Assembly: GCA_963678705.1 (NCBI GenBank)
Contig: OY783209.1
Coordinates: 13,888,001 to 13,952,000 of the forward strand
Direction of reading: 5' to 3'
Length of the DNA: 64,000 nucleotides
Source of the DNA: Panorpa germanica
Lineage: Eukaryota; Arthropoda; Insecta; Mecoptera; Panorpidae
The notes beneath the pieces were generated by a model that had not been told where the DNA came from, ran no database searches, and worked only from the letters and a program-made list of their open reading frames with translations. Position 1 is the stretch's first letter. Each line of letters starts with the position of its first letter. Shown here piece by piece: positions 10,611 to 22,435 of this stretch. The position numbers were made by a program, and so were the translations under genes.

Positions 10611-11442
10611 TTCTCTTTGAATTGTTTGCAAAACTCACAAGTTCCATATGTCTATTATTTCTATTCTTTAGAATAGGATAACCTACTAATATTGTTTATT
10701 TTATTAAATATTCAAAAATTGACGAACATATATCTATTTGAAGTTTGAATTTTATTTTACTGCGTAATATTCTGGTTGTTATCCTAGTTGTTGATGACGT
10801 TACGAACTGAAAAGAATATCATAAATAATGTAATTTATTTTCCGTTTTACATCATGACATTATATTGGAACATTATGAGTGGACTCAACAACTGCTATGC
10901 TTGACAGTCCAATATTGCATCCCTTTCACTTTGGAAGAAGGTTTCACAATAACGTCGTGAAATGAAGTCATTTTTTGTAAATTTTTACCGCTTTTGCTAT
11001 TAAAGGGGAAAAATGACTATTTCAATCGTTAATAACTTTTGTAATATTGCGAATTGAATAAAAGTAATTGTATACTTGAGGTTTTGATAGGCAACTTTAT
11101 CTATATACAGTGCTGTTGTATATAAATTCAGTTATGGTTCACAACCCAACTCATATATTATTATTTATCACTTTATCTCGTTTGACTAACGTTTTTCGAG
11201 ATAAAAGTGAAAATTATTTTTTATTTTTACAAATCCGTTTAATACAGAACGTTTCAGCGTTGTGTAACAATAAACAATAATTTTATTCGATATCGTGTCA
11301 CTGAATCTCTTCTTTTTAAAGTGGAAAGTACGAAATTGATCTCAATCTCAAGCAACAACTTAAAATCCCCTGATAATGTTGTGACACAGGTTTTGTATCA
11401 GTAAGACCGGAAACAAAAAGGAAAGCAGCACGTTATAACGTA
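10611..11442. other. AT-rich stretch without recognisable feature
   Basis: No gene or repeat recognised. It separates the MITE from the decayed gene at 11443. Confidence 0.4.
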
Positions 11443-11960
11443 ATGAGAACTAAGTTTTCTGTGGCTTTAGATAAATATAAAATTAGTAACAGAGGCGCAG
11501 TTCATATTCTAATCGATGTTATTGAGACATTGAGTCTGGACATCGATGTTTTTATCATCCATAGAAATTCCAGTTCCTTTTATAGAAAAAAATGCGTGAA
11601 AAAAATGCAAATGAAATTAAGAAGTAATTTAAAGACACCAAATTACAAGGTGCTGCGTAAATTACTTCCAGCGATAACACAGAAACCGTGGCCAGAGTTT
11701 TTGTGTATTCTTTAAATGGTGATACTCGAAAAGTTCTCGGAGTATTGCAATCTTGAACTCGAAAAGAGAAAATTCTTTCTGAAGTCTCGAAAATTATGTT
11801 AAAGCTTTTGTTTTCGATACAACAGTAGCGAATACTGGAAGTTTTAGAGGTGCATGCGATTCGATAGAAAATATTTTACAAAATATTTTTTTGTATTTTG
11901 CTTATATGCACCATATATATGAAATTATTCTTATAAGTGTTTCAAGAAAAAGATGGATTA
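11443..11960 (+). pseudogene. Decayed copy of an arthropod multi-copy gene family of unknown function
   Basis: The first 90 codons are open from ATG 11443: SVALDKYKISNRGAVHIL, then FIIHRNSSSFYRKK. This resembles a family seen in many copies in aphids and other arthropods (LDR...SNR.A..., NR.S....R...R). After a stop at 11713-11715 the homology appears to resume in another frame from about 11810, with FDTTVANTGSFRGACDS followed by HHIYEIIL, typical of the later part of the same family. At least one stop and one frameshift therefore break it. The family is often treated as transposon-derived. Identity is from recalled patterns. Confidence 0.5.
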
Positions 11961-12106
11961 TATAATAGCAAATACGCATACGTTCTTAACTACATATTAT
12001 ACTATTTATTTTTAATATTTAAGCTTTGTTAAAATGTCGTAGTTCCGGCGGATCTGGGATCTTAGTATATATTCCTATAGTGTTTTTATATTAATAAATT
12101 TATTAT

Positions 12107-12325
12107 TATAGTTCAAATTACGAAAGTTCGGCGGCGACTCATACTTAAAATAAGTTATAACTAGTTATAATAAGATATAACTAAAAAGCACTGACTCACT
12201 TATTTTTCTATAATGTATATAGAAACGAATAAGATAAAATTTATTATCGTGTTATAGATTTGTACCGCACTTATAACTTCTTTTAAGTATAAGACGCCGT
12301 CGAACTACCGTGATTTGAATTATAT
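12107..12325. mobile_element. Small MITE with ~55-bp terminal inverted repeats
   Basis: Left arm ttcaaattacgaaagttcgg and right arm (reverse complement) ttcaaatcacggtagttcga continue as inverted repeats through ggcg and a ttaagtataag/cttatacttaa block, for about 55 bp each side. The total is about 219 bp with no coding potential. Confidence 0.7.
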
Positions 12326-12743
12326 TAAGGTTTCTTAACCTGTTCTGAGTCAGCATTCCTGTCAGCTCTTAAACTTTATAATATTGTTTACTAATAGTTA
12401 CACACAATGTAAAGGAAAATAATGCGAAAAAAATACCAAAGTAAAATAGCAGTATTTCGAATGAAGAGATTAGAAACTTTGTTGGCAAACAATAGATTTT
12501 TGCTTTCGTCGTAGAGAAACTTAAAAAGTTTTGTATGTTTTGACCTTTTTTAGATTAGCAGTTTAGATTTATCTATAAGTGAGACAGGTGCAATTGTTAC
12601 GTAAGCAACGATAGTCCTTAATTGAGACATGTTGCCTTTTATCTTTATTTAAAGTCGAGAAAGATCCGTGTTGTCTTGCTGTTATACTTTAAACGGACTT
12701 TAGTATCATTCTCTGTCACATCGACAACGTGGCAACTCTAGGA

Positions 12744-12758
12744 GGGGGGGGGGGGGGT
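12744..12758 (+). repeat. Poly-G tract
   Basis: About 14 G in a row within otherwise AT-rich DNA. Confidence 0.9.
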
Positions 12759-13403
12759 GCTCAGACTGTTTTGCTTTCAGGATGTGTACCCGCATATCGC
12801 TGCATACAAGAACAGCAAGACAATCTTAAGATAATATTGGGTTCAGAGTACCGACAAAGTTAATAAATAGAAATCGTTGAACCGGCCACTGAGGCTACGA
12901 TTATTTTGTGTGTGATTAGAGCATTAAATCGTATTAACATGACCTTGAAACTGAATGCGTATGTTATGTAACTAATGCCAACTGTGACATAATGATAAAG
13001 ATTAAAATGATAACAAAATTATCAAATTATTTAGTCGAATGCATATTTATAGTAAGATGAAGTTCTTAAACATTTAAACTTCACCTCTCTATTTTAACAG
13101 GCTCATTCGCGTATAAGTACAGCGTTTTTGTTTAATTTATAATTTCAGTGAACATCTTCATATATTCTTTTAAGGTAGGTACAAGATATTTTTTAATAGA
13201 CAGGTCTGATTTAAACAATACACTGGTACTGAAAACTAATTATAGAGCAAGGATCCTCAATGTGGGACTCTTGTACCCTTATATTCATGTATTATTGATG
13301 TTATTATTTATCAAATTTAACATAATTTTGTTAAATACTTGTATTCAAATTTAATACATTAGTTTAATATGTAACAATATATATTCTTACATAAACAGTT
13401 TAA

Positions 13404-14164
13404 GGGGGTTCTCCCGTGTGATAAATTCAAAAAATCGATTTTTTTTTTATTAATACTTCACGGGCTTCTTAGGACCACAGTCCTTGCATAAATTTATTCC
13501 TTGACATTTGTAGAATACTCGTATGCTGGTTAAGTGATTTTTTAAAATTCAAAGACGTTATAAAGACGCAGCAGTTAGAAGAAGCAGATGTTCGGAGCGC
13601 GTAGTTGAGTGGTAGGAACTTTAATAGCGTTTTTCTGAAAACTGTGTTTTTCAAAGTTTCCTCCATCATATCAAGAACGGTTCGACCGATTCACTTAGAA
13701 TTTATATGATGAACTCAGCACATGTTCACGGACTCAGCACGGACTGAACTAAAATCTTCCAAAAATTCCGAGTATTTCTAATTATTTCGAAACGAAAAAG
13801 TGAAAAAATGTTATGAAATTTGAAACTTTTTTTTCAGAAGTCTACCATAAACCCCATTTTAAATATTTTCAAATAATTCTAGTTCATTTCATGCATTTGG
13901 ATTTATAGATAAAAACGCCGTTTTTTTCTTTCTTTCTAATAAGCCAATTAGGCGAAATCGTGGAGGAAGTTAGCGCCCCTTTTTTTGAGGCATGAGTGGT
14001 ACAGCATACGTTCTAATGAAAACTTTTATATGAAATATATTTTACATTATTTTGAAGTAATAATAAATAACTGATAATAATCTCAAAATTCTATCTTTTG
14101 ATTGGACACCAAAAAAGATCCTCAACAAATGCTTAAAAACAAGCCGTCACACTTGAGAACCCCC
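13404..14164. mobile_element. Non-autonomous element with TTAA target duplication
   Basis: Ends are gggggttctc (13404) and gagaaccccc (ending 14164), flanked by TTAA on both sides (13400-13403, 14165-14168). TTAA duplication is the habit of piggyBac and Kolobok elements. The 761-bp interior has no credible frame. Confidence 0.7.
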
Positions 14165-14434
14165 TTAATTTACATTCAGAAAATATAAGGTTATGTTAGA
14201 GGATTACTTTTCTTATTTAAAAATGTATGTAATTTATAAATTTATCTATATACACCTACTATGTACTGCTACTTTCAATCAGAAGTTATTTAGTTTCCAA
14301 ATGAGATTTTTATTTATTTGGTCTAGTTTCTCAATATACTTTTAGTATTCATGACTGTAGTCAACAAAGGATTCACCAACTATTTTAAATTTTCTGTTAG
14401 GTTTAAGTTCAGTATAATTTACGTAAAATAATTT

Positions 14435-15557
14435 CCCAGTAAACATTTTGGAGTAAATTCTACTTAATTTCTATTACATATCATGAATTTTTTATCTGGA
14501 ACGTGTTCGTTTTCTATTCAGTCGTTCATAGGAAAGGCCCTTTTTATGAGCTACAGACATTGCAACCACGATTCACTGCTGAATTAAAAGCGGAGTAGGT
14601 TTATGATTTATGACCGGAGTTATAAACTTGAAACTAGCAGGAGTATAAAACTTAATTGAATTCTACATTTTAGAGTCTGCAAAATATAAATATTTAAATG
14701 AAAAAATAAATAGATGTAATCTTTAGTATGGATCGTGATTTTTTTAATGAATATTATTCATCTTCAACAATACTCGTTATATTAGTTTTTTACATTGTTT
14801 TGGTGATTCAAAAATCCACGATCGGCAGGTCTGCGTTAGGTTTAAAACCTCTGTCTTAGCATCGTATAAGTCATAAACTTTACACTAGCAAGGATGGCAG
14901 GGGTATAAAACTTAATGGAATTTTACTTTTTAAAGTCTGCAAAATATAAATATTTAAATGAAGAAATAAATAGATGTAATCTTTAGTACGGATCGTGATT
15001 TTTTTAATGAATATTATTCATCTTCAACAATACTCGTTATATTAGTTTTTTACATTGTTTTGGTGATTCAAAAATCCACGATCGGCAGATCTGCGTTAGG
15101 TTTAAAACCTCTGTCTTACCATCGCTAGATGCTAACTTCCTTTATATACATTCTATTCGGGGATTGAGGGAGATAGCGTCTGTCTATTACCGTTAAAGAA
15201 ATATTTGTTGAAAAAGGATAGCATATACTTTAAACATCTGTACAGAACGAAATATTATACAAGTATACAAGTGTAACAACGGTGAAAAATATATTTTAAT
15301 TGTCTAACGTATCTCGTTTCTCTCTCACTTTGGAACACTTTGGAATAAATTAAATGAATGTGAATTTAAAAAAAATATATCCATGTGGGATAGAAACAGA
15401 AATACTTAATGAATGATGTTGGAAAAAGAAAGAATATTATTATGCAAAACTAACACAAAATCTGTGACAGGTAGAGAACTTGTAAAGCGTTAGAATAGAA
15501 TTGAACGAGTGTCTCGAACTTCACCAAATAGGGCACTTCACCAAATTGTTTACTGGG
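14435..15557. mobile_element. TIR element containing the 260-bp tandem units
   Basis: The ends are inverted repeats: cccagtaaacattttgg at 14435 and ccaaattgtttactggg ending 15557 (one mismatch over 17 bp). The same termini bound short MITEs at 35396, 45097 and 53001. Inside lie the transposase fragment and two 260-bp units (14514-15113) in inverted orientation to 1-601. No flanking duplication was identified, so the two ends could instead be remnants of separate copies. Confidence 0.5.
14514..15113 (-). repeat. Inverted copy of the 1-601 tandem-repeat block
   Basis: The reverse complement follows 1-601 almost base for base, including both 260-bp units and the flank with the transposase residues YSVVHRKGPFYEL. 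Confidence 0.9.
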
Positions 15558-15736
15558 TTTAAATGAATGTTTGTGGTAATCTCAAAGTAAACGCGTGTAC
15601 TTAGGACAGATGCACAAAAAAGTTAGCCTGATCCCGAGTGAGAGAAACATCTAGTAGTCTTCTAAACCGAAGAGAATTTATTTCAATTCAATTTCTAATG
15701 GTTTCATTTTATAATCAGGTGTGAAACAAAGAAATA

Positions 15737-17067
15737 ATGAATCCTCCAACAATTAGTGATTTAGTTGAACTCAGCGATGACTTAAGAAGTCAGGTTCTAC
15801 AGAAATATAAATTATCGGAGAAGAATGTTCGAGATGGCGTCCAGCAGATTTTGGAATGGATTAACAATCAGCCGTTCGTGGCATTCTCTAAACCTGGCAA
15901 GTAATCACAAATCAATTAACTTCGCATGTTTTTTTTGTAATATATTTTTAATCTAAAATCAATGGTAAACCAAAACACAAGACATTTAAACTAAGCTTTA
16001 TGTTTCAATATTTATCGAAATGTAAAACAGCATAGATATTTTTTTATGTAATCTTCAATACGGGGTGTGGCTATTTAATAACGAGACTGACGCAGTAAAA
16101 CATTTTATTTTTATTTCATACGTATTTACTTATTATCACCTTCAATATACACCCCTCCTCTGTCCCTGCAACGCTCCATGCGAATCTTCCATTGTTCGAA
16201 ACAGTGCTGTCAGCTCTTGCAGGACGCGTTATGCTTTCTTTTTCTCAGCTTCAACAGACTGAAATCTTGTTCCTTTCAATGCAGATTTCACCTTATGATA
16301 CCATGGCATTTAACTGTCAGAAATTGTGTTTTAATAAAAATAACATAAAAGTAGCTGTAAAAAATAAATAAGAAGACTTCGGCTAAAACATTTATGGCTT
16401 AAAATGTTCTAAATGGTGTCAACTATCATCCCGTTAAGGGTCTGCACCTTGCTACTAAACGACCTGTATAAAGAATATTTTATGAAATTTTCATAAATAA
16501 ATATCAAGAAATGAGGCATTGACAGCGAATCTCCGTAGAAGTCACAAAAAAAGCAACATTGCGGTGCCACTCATAACTCATCACTGGATTATTTGAAATC
16601 AAAAAACCAAAATGATTTCATTAGTTGATAAGTTTCTGCAGGTAACCATGTCGAAGAAAAAAAACTCGACAGCGTTACTTCGGCATTTATGTTAAGAAAC
16701 TTAATATATTGTACATTAATATAAATAAATTTGAAAAAAGTTGAAACCTTAACACCTACCCACTTCCCCCTTCTTTTATTTTATTTAGTATTTTTATTTT
16801 ACAGATTGGAAACATGTGGAAATCTTATTTATTCGGCAAGAAGGTAACTTCGATAAAACCAAGAACTGTTTGATTAACTACTTCTTCTTGAAGATTTCCG
16901 TACCAGAACTATTTACCAGCAGGGATCCACAACAACCCAAATTGACAGAAACCTTGAATGGATTGTAAGTTAAACAATTTACATTGTTTAAATTTTTTGC
17001 TTTGTTTTTATACATTTTAAAAATCCATTTGAAAAAAGTTTTTTTTAGTCTTATTGTACTTTTTGTT

Positions 17068-17150
<83 letters not shown>

Positions 17151-20100
17151 CTTTTTTTAAAGTCGAATTTTAAATTAGATGTGCTCAACTCTTCTCGTCT
17201 TGATGGATAAGTTAAATACTGAATATTAGCATAAAAATATATCAATTTTTCTAAAGCCAATCAATTTAATATTTCGATACACCTGAGAGAACCTATTAAA
17301 TGTAAAACACCTATAACCCGAGTGTCAGCTCTATTCTTATTTTCGCACATACATGTAATATGTTTTGTTTTTCTTCTACTGTTTGCTCATATTTAACTTT
17401 TGAATCTTTCGTTCAACTGACATCCTTTTTCTACTTTTTGAAACTTAGTTGAACCACAGTAGCTCATAACATTCATTATAATAATATAGTTTCAGTCACT
17501 AAATTGATGAAAAAATTTAATTAACGTAAGGTGTACATAACAACACTTCCGCTACACTCTAACTTCACACCTAAAACTTTCGATAACATGACAATAATTA
17601 CATGTTTAATCTTTCATGCAACAAAATAATTCAATTCGCAGCTCGTATTCCATTCAGCATCCATTGTCCAAGTCTGGAGAACGGTATTTCTGTGCCGAAT
17701 TCAAAGAAGATGCCGACACGTTCGATGTGGTCGCCTTATACAAAGTATTCTTCATGGAGCTTGATATGGGCCTGCGCTTTGATTATACCAGAGACATCAT
17801 TTTCATTGTAGATGGTACTCAAATGAAGCAAGAACATTTTGAAAGATTTATTATAAAGTATATTGGTATAGCTGTCTATGCTACAGAGGTACTGTGTTGT
17901 CTATGCTGTTTATGTACGAGTATATGTATATAATTAAAATTTAAAAAAAACGGGTTTGACCCTTATAGCCTGAGAGCCTGAGAGAATGCCTGAAAGTGTG
18001 TGCAAAATGTGAGCGAAAGAGAGAAAGGTATATGTTCCTATTTGTTCTCTATGCGCATGCGTCGAAACGAACACATTTTGGACACACTTTTAATCTATAG
18101 AAAATATAGGCTACTCACTCTCCAAAATAAATATGCTCTAGGGTTTGTCCCTTCAATTATTCTGGTTCTTAAAATTACCATTTCATTTGTTTATACATTA
18201 AAACTCAATAAAAATATCAAATAAATTCATATTCATATTCATTTTTGCAGCAAGCATTTGGACTTCAAATAAAAGCTGTGCATTTTGTGTGCACTCCAGA
18301 ATCCGCCAAATCCTTTCTGCAACTAGTGAAAACATGTTTCGTAAAAAATACTCGGGTAAGACAATAATTAATGTATTCCATACTTCTTTCTTCTTCTATA
18401 TTTTTTCCTGCTGTTCAATTCATAGTACTCTTTCTTCTTCTTCGTTCCTCCATTTCCACAGATCTCACAATCTGCCTTGCTCAATTTTTCGACAAATCTT
18501 ACTGTATGGAGGAGCACTGCTTCAATTCTTATTTTTTCCCTTTACACTTCTTCCATTACCATATACCCCGGCGTGCATTTATCCAACCCTATTACCCGTT
18601 TCACATATCTTTCTTGTATTTTTCCAACGTCTTTTGTTTCTTTCACCCCCAGATCTCTGCTCCATGCAGAATCATGCTTGACATTAGCCTATCAAGCATC
18701 CACACCCCTTTTCTCTCTATCCGCCTCAAACAACTTCTCACCTACATTCCACACTCTCCTCATTGCTAATTCCGCCTTCTTTATTGCTGTTTTTATTTTT
18801 ACCGTTGCCTTTTGAATTTCCACGTTCTCTTGTTCTTTTTCCTCCCTCTTTTTGAAACACAATTATTTTTGTCTTTTCTGTGTTCATCTCCAACATTTAC
18901 TTATATAAATATCTTTCAACCCGTTTAATTATTTTCGTCATTTCCCCTTTCCTTTTTACCACCAATATAATATCCGCTGCGCAGGCTAACGTCTAAATTT
19001 TCTTTGTCTCCCCAATTATCAATCTCTTTTTCTGCGATGTGATTTAGTAAGCATACGAGGTTCGGCTATTAAATAACGAGACTAACGCTATGAAACATTT
19101 TATTTTGATTTCATACCTATTTACTTATTATCACCTTTAATATACACCCCTCCTCTGTCCCTACAACGCTCCATGCGAATTTTCCATTGATCGAAACAGT
19201 GCTGGTAGTCTTCTTCTGTCAGCTCTTTCAGGTAGCTATCGTCCCTCTACCCTTTATAAACCCCGCTTGTATTTCCGCTATTGCCCCATTTGTCTTACTT
19301 CTTCTTCCAATATCTCTCGTACAATCCCTGCGTATATCCTTTGTTTATGATTTCTCAGGCTTCTTAGGCTATAATTATTTTTTTACCTTTATATCCCGAC
19401 AACAAGAATGATCTATTCATATCCACTGCTGTTATAAATTTCGGGTTAACAGGAAGCGTCTTCGATGTTTACAGCATCGCACTTTGAATTCCATTTATTG
19501 CTTTGCTGTATTTCTACATTGCCACAGAATCTGGTCAGCATCTGCCTCCTCTTCACCACATTCCCATTTAGTGATGGTAATGATTTTCTTTCTTGCTAGA
19601 TGTTTCAGAGCTCCAGTATGATTAAATCCAGTGTTTAATAATGTTATTCCCTTATAGGTCTTGACCTCTTGTCTGTTTCCCTTTTTATGTATTGGGCATA
19701 CCAATCCTTCTCTCCAGCTATCTGGGAAATCTTCTCTTTTCCAAATATTGTTCTTCAGCTTTTCCTTATATGCCTTCTGTTTCTTCCTGAATTCTTCCTT
19801 GTTTGAATCTCTCTTTCACTTCTTTAGTTTTCTCCTGGGCTCTTTTCTCCTTTCTATACAATCTCGGTCCCACCACTTTTTTCTACACTTCTTCTAATCA
19901 CCTTTTTCCTTGCCTTGCTCTTGTATATCCAAGTATTAAATGCAATAGTAATAGTAGTTTTTAGACATTTATTGATTATTATTATACACAAGTGAAAATT
20001 TTAGTTCTTCTCTTTATTCTGCAAACCCCAAACACTTTTACTAATTATTTGGAAGCTTCAATACCCTTCTCTCATAAAAAGATTGAAGGCGTGTTCTGAG

Positions 20101-21450
20101 TCAATTGCGCACGTGCTGCTCGAAATCTTCATTACTTGCGAATCATTTTCCTCCAAGTGATTCCTTTAACAACGTGCGAACAAAAAATAGTCACAAGGGG
20201 ATAAGTCTGGACTACAAGGAGTACTCATTCTTTTGAAATATATGCCCTTTTCTCGGAATCCATCGGACACTCAATTTTCTGAACCGAGGATGACCAGTGA
20301 TAACGGATTGAAGACACTCATAGCTGATTCCCACTTTTGATGAGATTTCTTCAACAGTTAACCGGCGATCACATTCAATACGCTCTTGAACGTCTGTAAG
20401 ACTTGCCCTTTGGCATTGATCATGACCTTCGTATGCGACATGTTCTCCCCACCCTAAAGTTGTCTTACAAAACACATTGTTCTGAGACAGTGTACTGTTT
20501 TCAAACTGTGCCTTCAATCGACTAAAAATTTCCAAGAGTTTAGGCGCTTATTGGTGAAAACCCGCGAACGAAGCCATTTCCTCCACTCCTCACAAAAATC
20601 AACTGCACTCTACATCATCTAGCTTAGGTCTGCGTGGTTAACAGAATAACAAAATTACCGTTTATATTTGATCCACCCTCGTATAAAGAATTGTGTGAAG
20701 AAACGTTATACGGGAATTATCCTCTTATGAAAATCAATCATACACGGTGCAATAGGACGTTGTACGATACTGGGGTCGGTATCTGAATTTTTGTGTCAAT
20801 ATCAATTATATTAAGATATAATTTTTTTTGTTTATTTAATGTGTGTGTCTTATTTTACCCAAATTACGAAATTTCACCTAAACCTAATTTCACCTAAAAG
20901 ATTGAATTAATAAACACAGCATTATAAAAAATAAATTTATATATAAATAGATTTATATCTATCGATATTAATTTATGATTTTAAAAGCATTGGCTGTAAG
21001 GTATGTGTATTGTAGACAGCAAATAGGTTGAATATAAAACACTTATATAAAAATAATATGCCACTGCATTAATTAAGCAAACTATTATGACGTTATCCAC
21101 ATCTATTATTCCGCTTAGAAACTATTTTCAATAATGGCTTCAAAGACACATTTAGTAATATTACTAATTATGAGCAATAAATCACTGCACGTACGATATT
21201 TCAGTTTGTCATTCACGACAACTTGGCGTCCCTCCATCGCTCCGTTGAACCAGAACTCTTGACGAAGAAACTGGGAGGTAAACAAGACGATGTGGATCAA
21301 GTGCAGGGTAAGAACCGTTACTTATAAATCCCCGTATTATGTTCAATGTAATAAATAATGACATTTCTTTCTTTAGCCCGGTGGTTGAATAAGTTAAATG
21401 ATTGGCGCCCTTGGTTCCTCGAGGAAGACAAGAAATACTCAGTAGTTTGA
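15737..21450 (+). CDS. CRAL-TRIO (alpha-tocopherol transfer-like) protein, gene 2, complete
   Basis: Six exons join into 282 aa: 15737-15896, 16805-16964, 17642-17888, 18251-18355, 21205-21307, 21377-21450. Exon 1 has the N-terminal helices from MNPPTISDLVELSDDL. Exon 2 holds GNFDKTKNCLINYFFLK and ELFTSRDP. Exon 3 holds the core of the lipid pocket, RFDYTRDIIFIVDGTQMK. Exons 4-6 mirror gene 1. The frame only joins across intron 1 if the donor is GC (15897, gcaagt), giving a GC-AG intron; the other introns are GT-AG. Intron 4 (2.8 kb) carries LINE and mariner debris. The length fits the 280-320 aa of insect relatives. The protein is expected to bind and move hydrophobic ligands between membranes; the actual ligand is unknown. 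Start chosen as the first ATG of the homologous region. Confidence 0.9.
16063..16330 (-). mobile_element. Mariner-type element, 3' end fragment
   Basis: The minus strand encodes SALKGTRFQSVEA and, further on, MEDSHGALQGQRRGVY, the end of a mariner-type transposase. The sequence ends in the possible terminal repeat gtggctatttaataacgaga. It lies inside intron 1 of CRAL-TRIO gene 2. A second copy of the same end is at 19066. Confidence 0.6.
17070..17148. repeat. (TA)n microsatellite
   Basis: About 79 bp of uninterrupted TA in intron 2 of CRAL-TRIO gene 2. Confidence 0.98.
18370..18960 (-). mobile_element. Non-LTR retrotransposon fragment (RT C-terminal region)
   Basis: The minus strand shows the conserved stretch around GWINARRGIW*WKK, corresponding to the G.D..TPGY.V.EE block of insect LINE proteins, and a K.N..KTK.I.F-like block. 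It is broken by stops and frameshifts. It sits in intron 4 of CRAL-TRIO gene 2. Confidence 0.55.
19066..19240 (-). mobile_element. Mariner-type element, 3' end fragment (second copy)
   Basis: Nearly the same sequence as 16063-16230, including ggctattaaataacgagact and the codons for CFDQWKIRMERC-like residues. Cut off on its right by LINE sequence. Confidence 0.6.
19395..19630 (-). mobile_element. 3' end of an I-like LINE, same family as 27100-32160
   Basis: The reverse complement matches 31820-32080 closely (landmarks: cgacaacaagaatgatctattcat, ccacagaat.tggtcag) with a small internal deletion. The encoded motif is CGEEEAD..QILWQC. Confidence 0.8.
19640..19920 (-). mobile_element. LINE reverse-transcriptase N-terminal fragment of a second family
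   Basis: The minus strand reads KWWDRDC, then REDFPDSWREGLVCPIHKKG and TYKGITLLN. This is the entry region of a LINE reverse transcriptase (W..G.V.PI.KKG....YRGI.LLN). It abuts the I-like fragment in the same orientation, so one element was probably inserted into or recombined with the other. Confidence 0.6.
19985..20640 (-). pseudogene. Mariner transposase remnant
   Basis: The minus strand encodes EIFSRLKAQFENSTLSQNN, then VQERIECDRRLTVEEISSKV and FRKLSVRWIPR, the paired helix-turn-helix and linker of mariner transposases. The frame then jumps to YSPDLSPCDYFLF-like and FMRE-like residues near 20210-20080. The catalytic centre is therefore deleted and both termini of the protein are fused. 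It lies in intron 4 of CRAL-TRIO gene 2. Confidence 0.7.
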
Positions 21451-21490
21451 ATAGCATTGTGAACTCTTAGAAGACCTTTATTAATTTTGA

Positions 21491-21496
21491 AATAAA
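21491..21496 (+). promoter_or_regulatory. Polyadenylation signal of CRAL-TRIO gene 2
   Basis: AATAAA occurs 41 bp after the TGA of exon 6. Confidence 0.6.
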
Positions 21497-21499
21497 TTT

Positions 21500-22410
21500 T
21501 AATATATGTGTATATTGGCCTTTTTATTATTTTTAAATATCCTAAAGTTGACGGAGTTATAGGTATATCAAATTTTAATTTCAGTTTTGCCGCATGTTTT
21601 AGATATGTATAATACGCCACAGAGAGCTAAGTAATCGAGATTATTTTTAATTTTTCACAACCTTTGTAATATAATACTTCATGTGATACACAACGCAGCT
21701 GTTAGTATAAAAAGATGTATCATACACATACTCGTATGCGTCTCTGTTCTATTCGTACCATGCTATGGAATTTTCTGTAACGTTGAATTTCTTTAATATT
21801 TAATATATATATTAATTTAAATTTATTTCCGTAAGCCGTTTCTTAATCAAATTATAAAAATATGCGAAATGGTTCTATTGATAAAGAAATAGTTAAACTA
21901 AATATTGTACTGCCAGTTAGGCGTCTTAACAATCATAAAAAATCTACGTTCTAGTTTAACTATGAGCTTTTACATTGGTTCCTAAATAGTAAGCAACAAT
22001 GTATCAATAATTAATGAATCTGCCACTGTTACACTAAAAGCAGACATATTGAGATTCTTTGTCAATTAAACTGCGTTTTGCCGTGAATGTCCACCTCCAT
22101 GGCGTTTTTCGATGTTACGAGTATCATTGCAACGTGCAATCCCGAGTCGAAATTTTAGACCTATCCTAACCCTGAAAGGGATCTATACTCCTCTTTTCAT
22201 ACTAAATAAAGTACAGTAAACCTCTTCTCATCATAAACATTATTATATGATCCTGCCTTAGTCATAAATAAAATTATGATCCTATCGACACTGATAGAAT
22301 TAAACAAACTTGCATCTATATAAATAAATCATGGTGAAATGAATTAAAAAATTCGCTCTAATTTATTGAATAGAAAACAGTCATAAAGTTGGTAATCCAT
22401 TAACCGTCAT
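21500..22410. other. Intergenic stretch without recognisable feature
   Basis: Only AT-rich sequence and short spurious frames were seen. Confidence 0.4.
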
Positions 22411-22435
22411 CCCAAAAAGTAAACGTGTTATCGGG

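Noticed and set aside
17069-17260. Minus frame with a long Tyr-Ile tail
   Set aside because: Translation of the TA microsatellite.
18289-18815. Overlapping plus frames of 112-132 codons
   Set aside because: The first begins inside exon 4 of CRAL-TRIO gene 2; the rest are the antisense of a LINE fragment.
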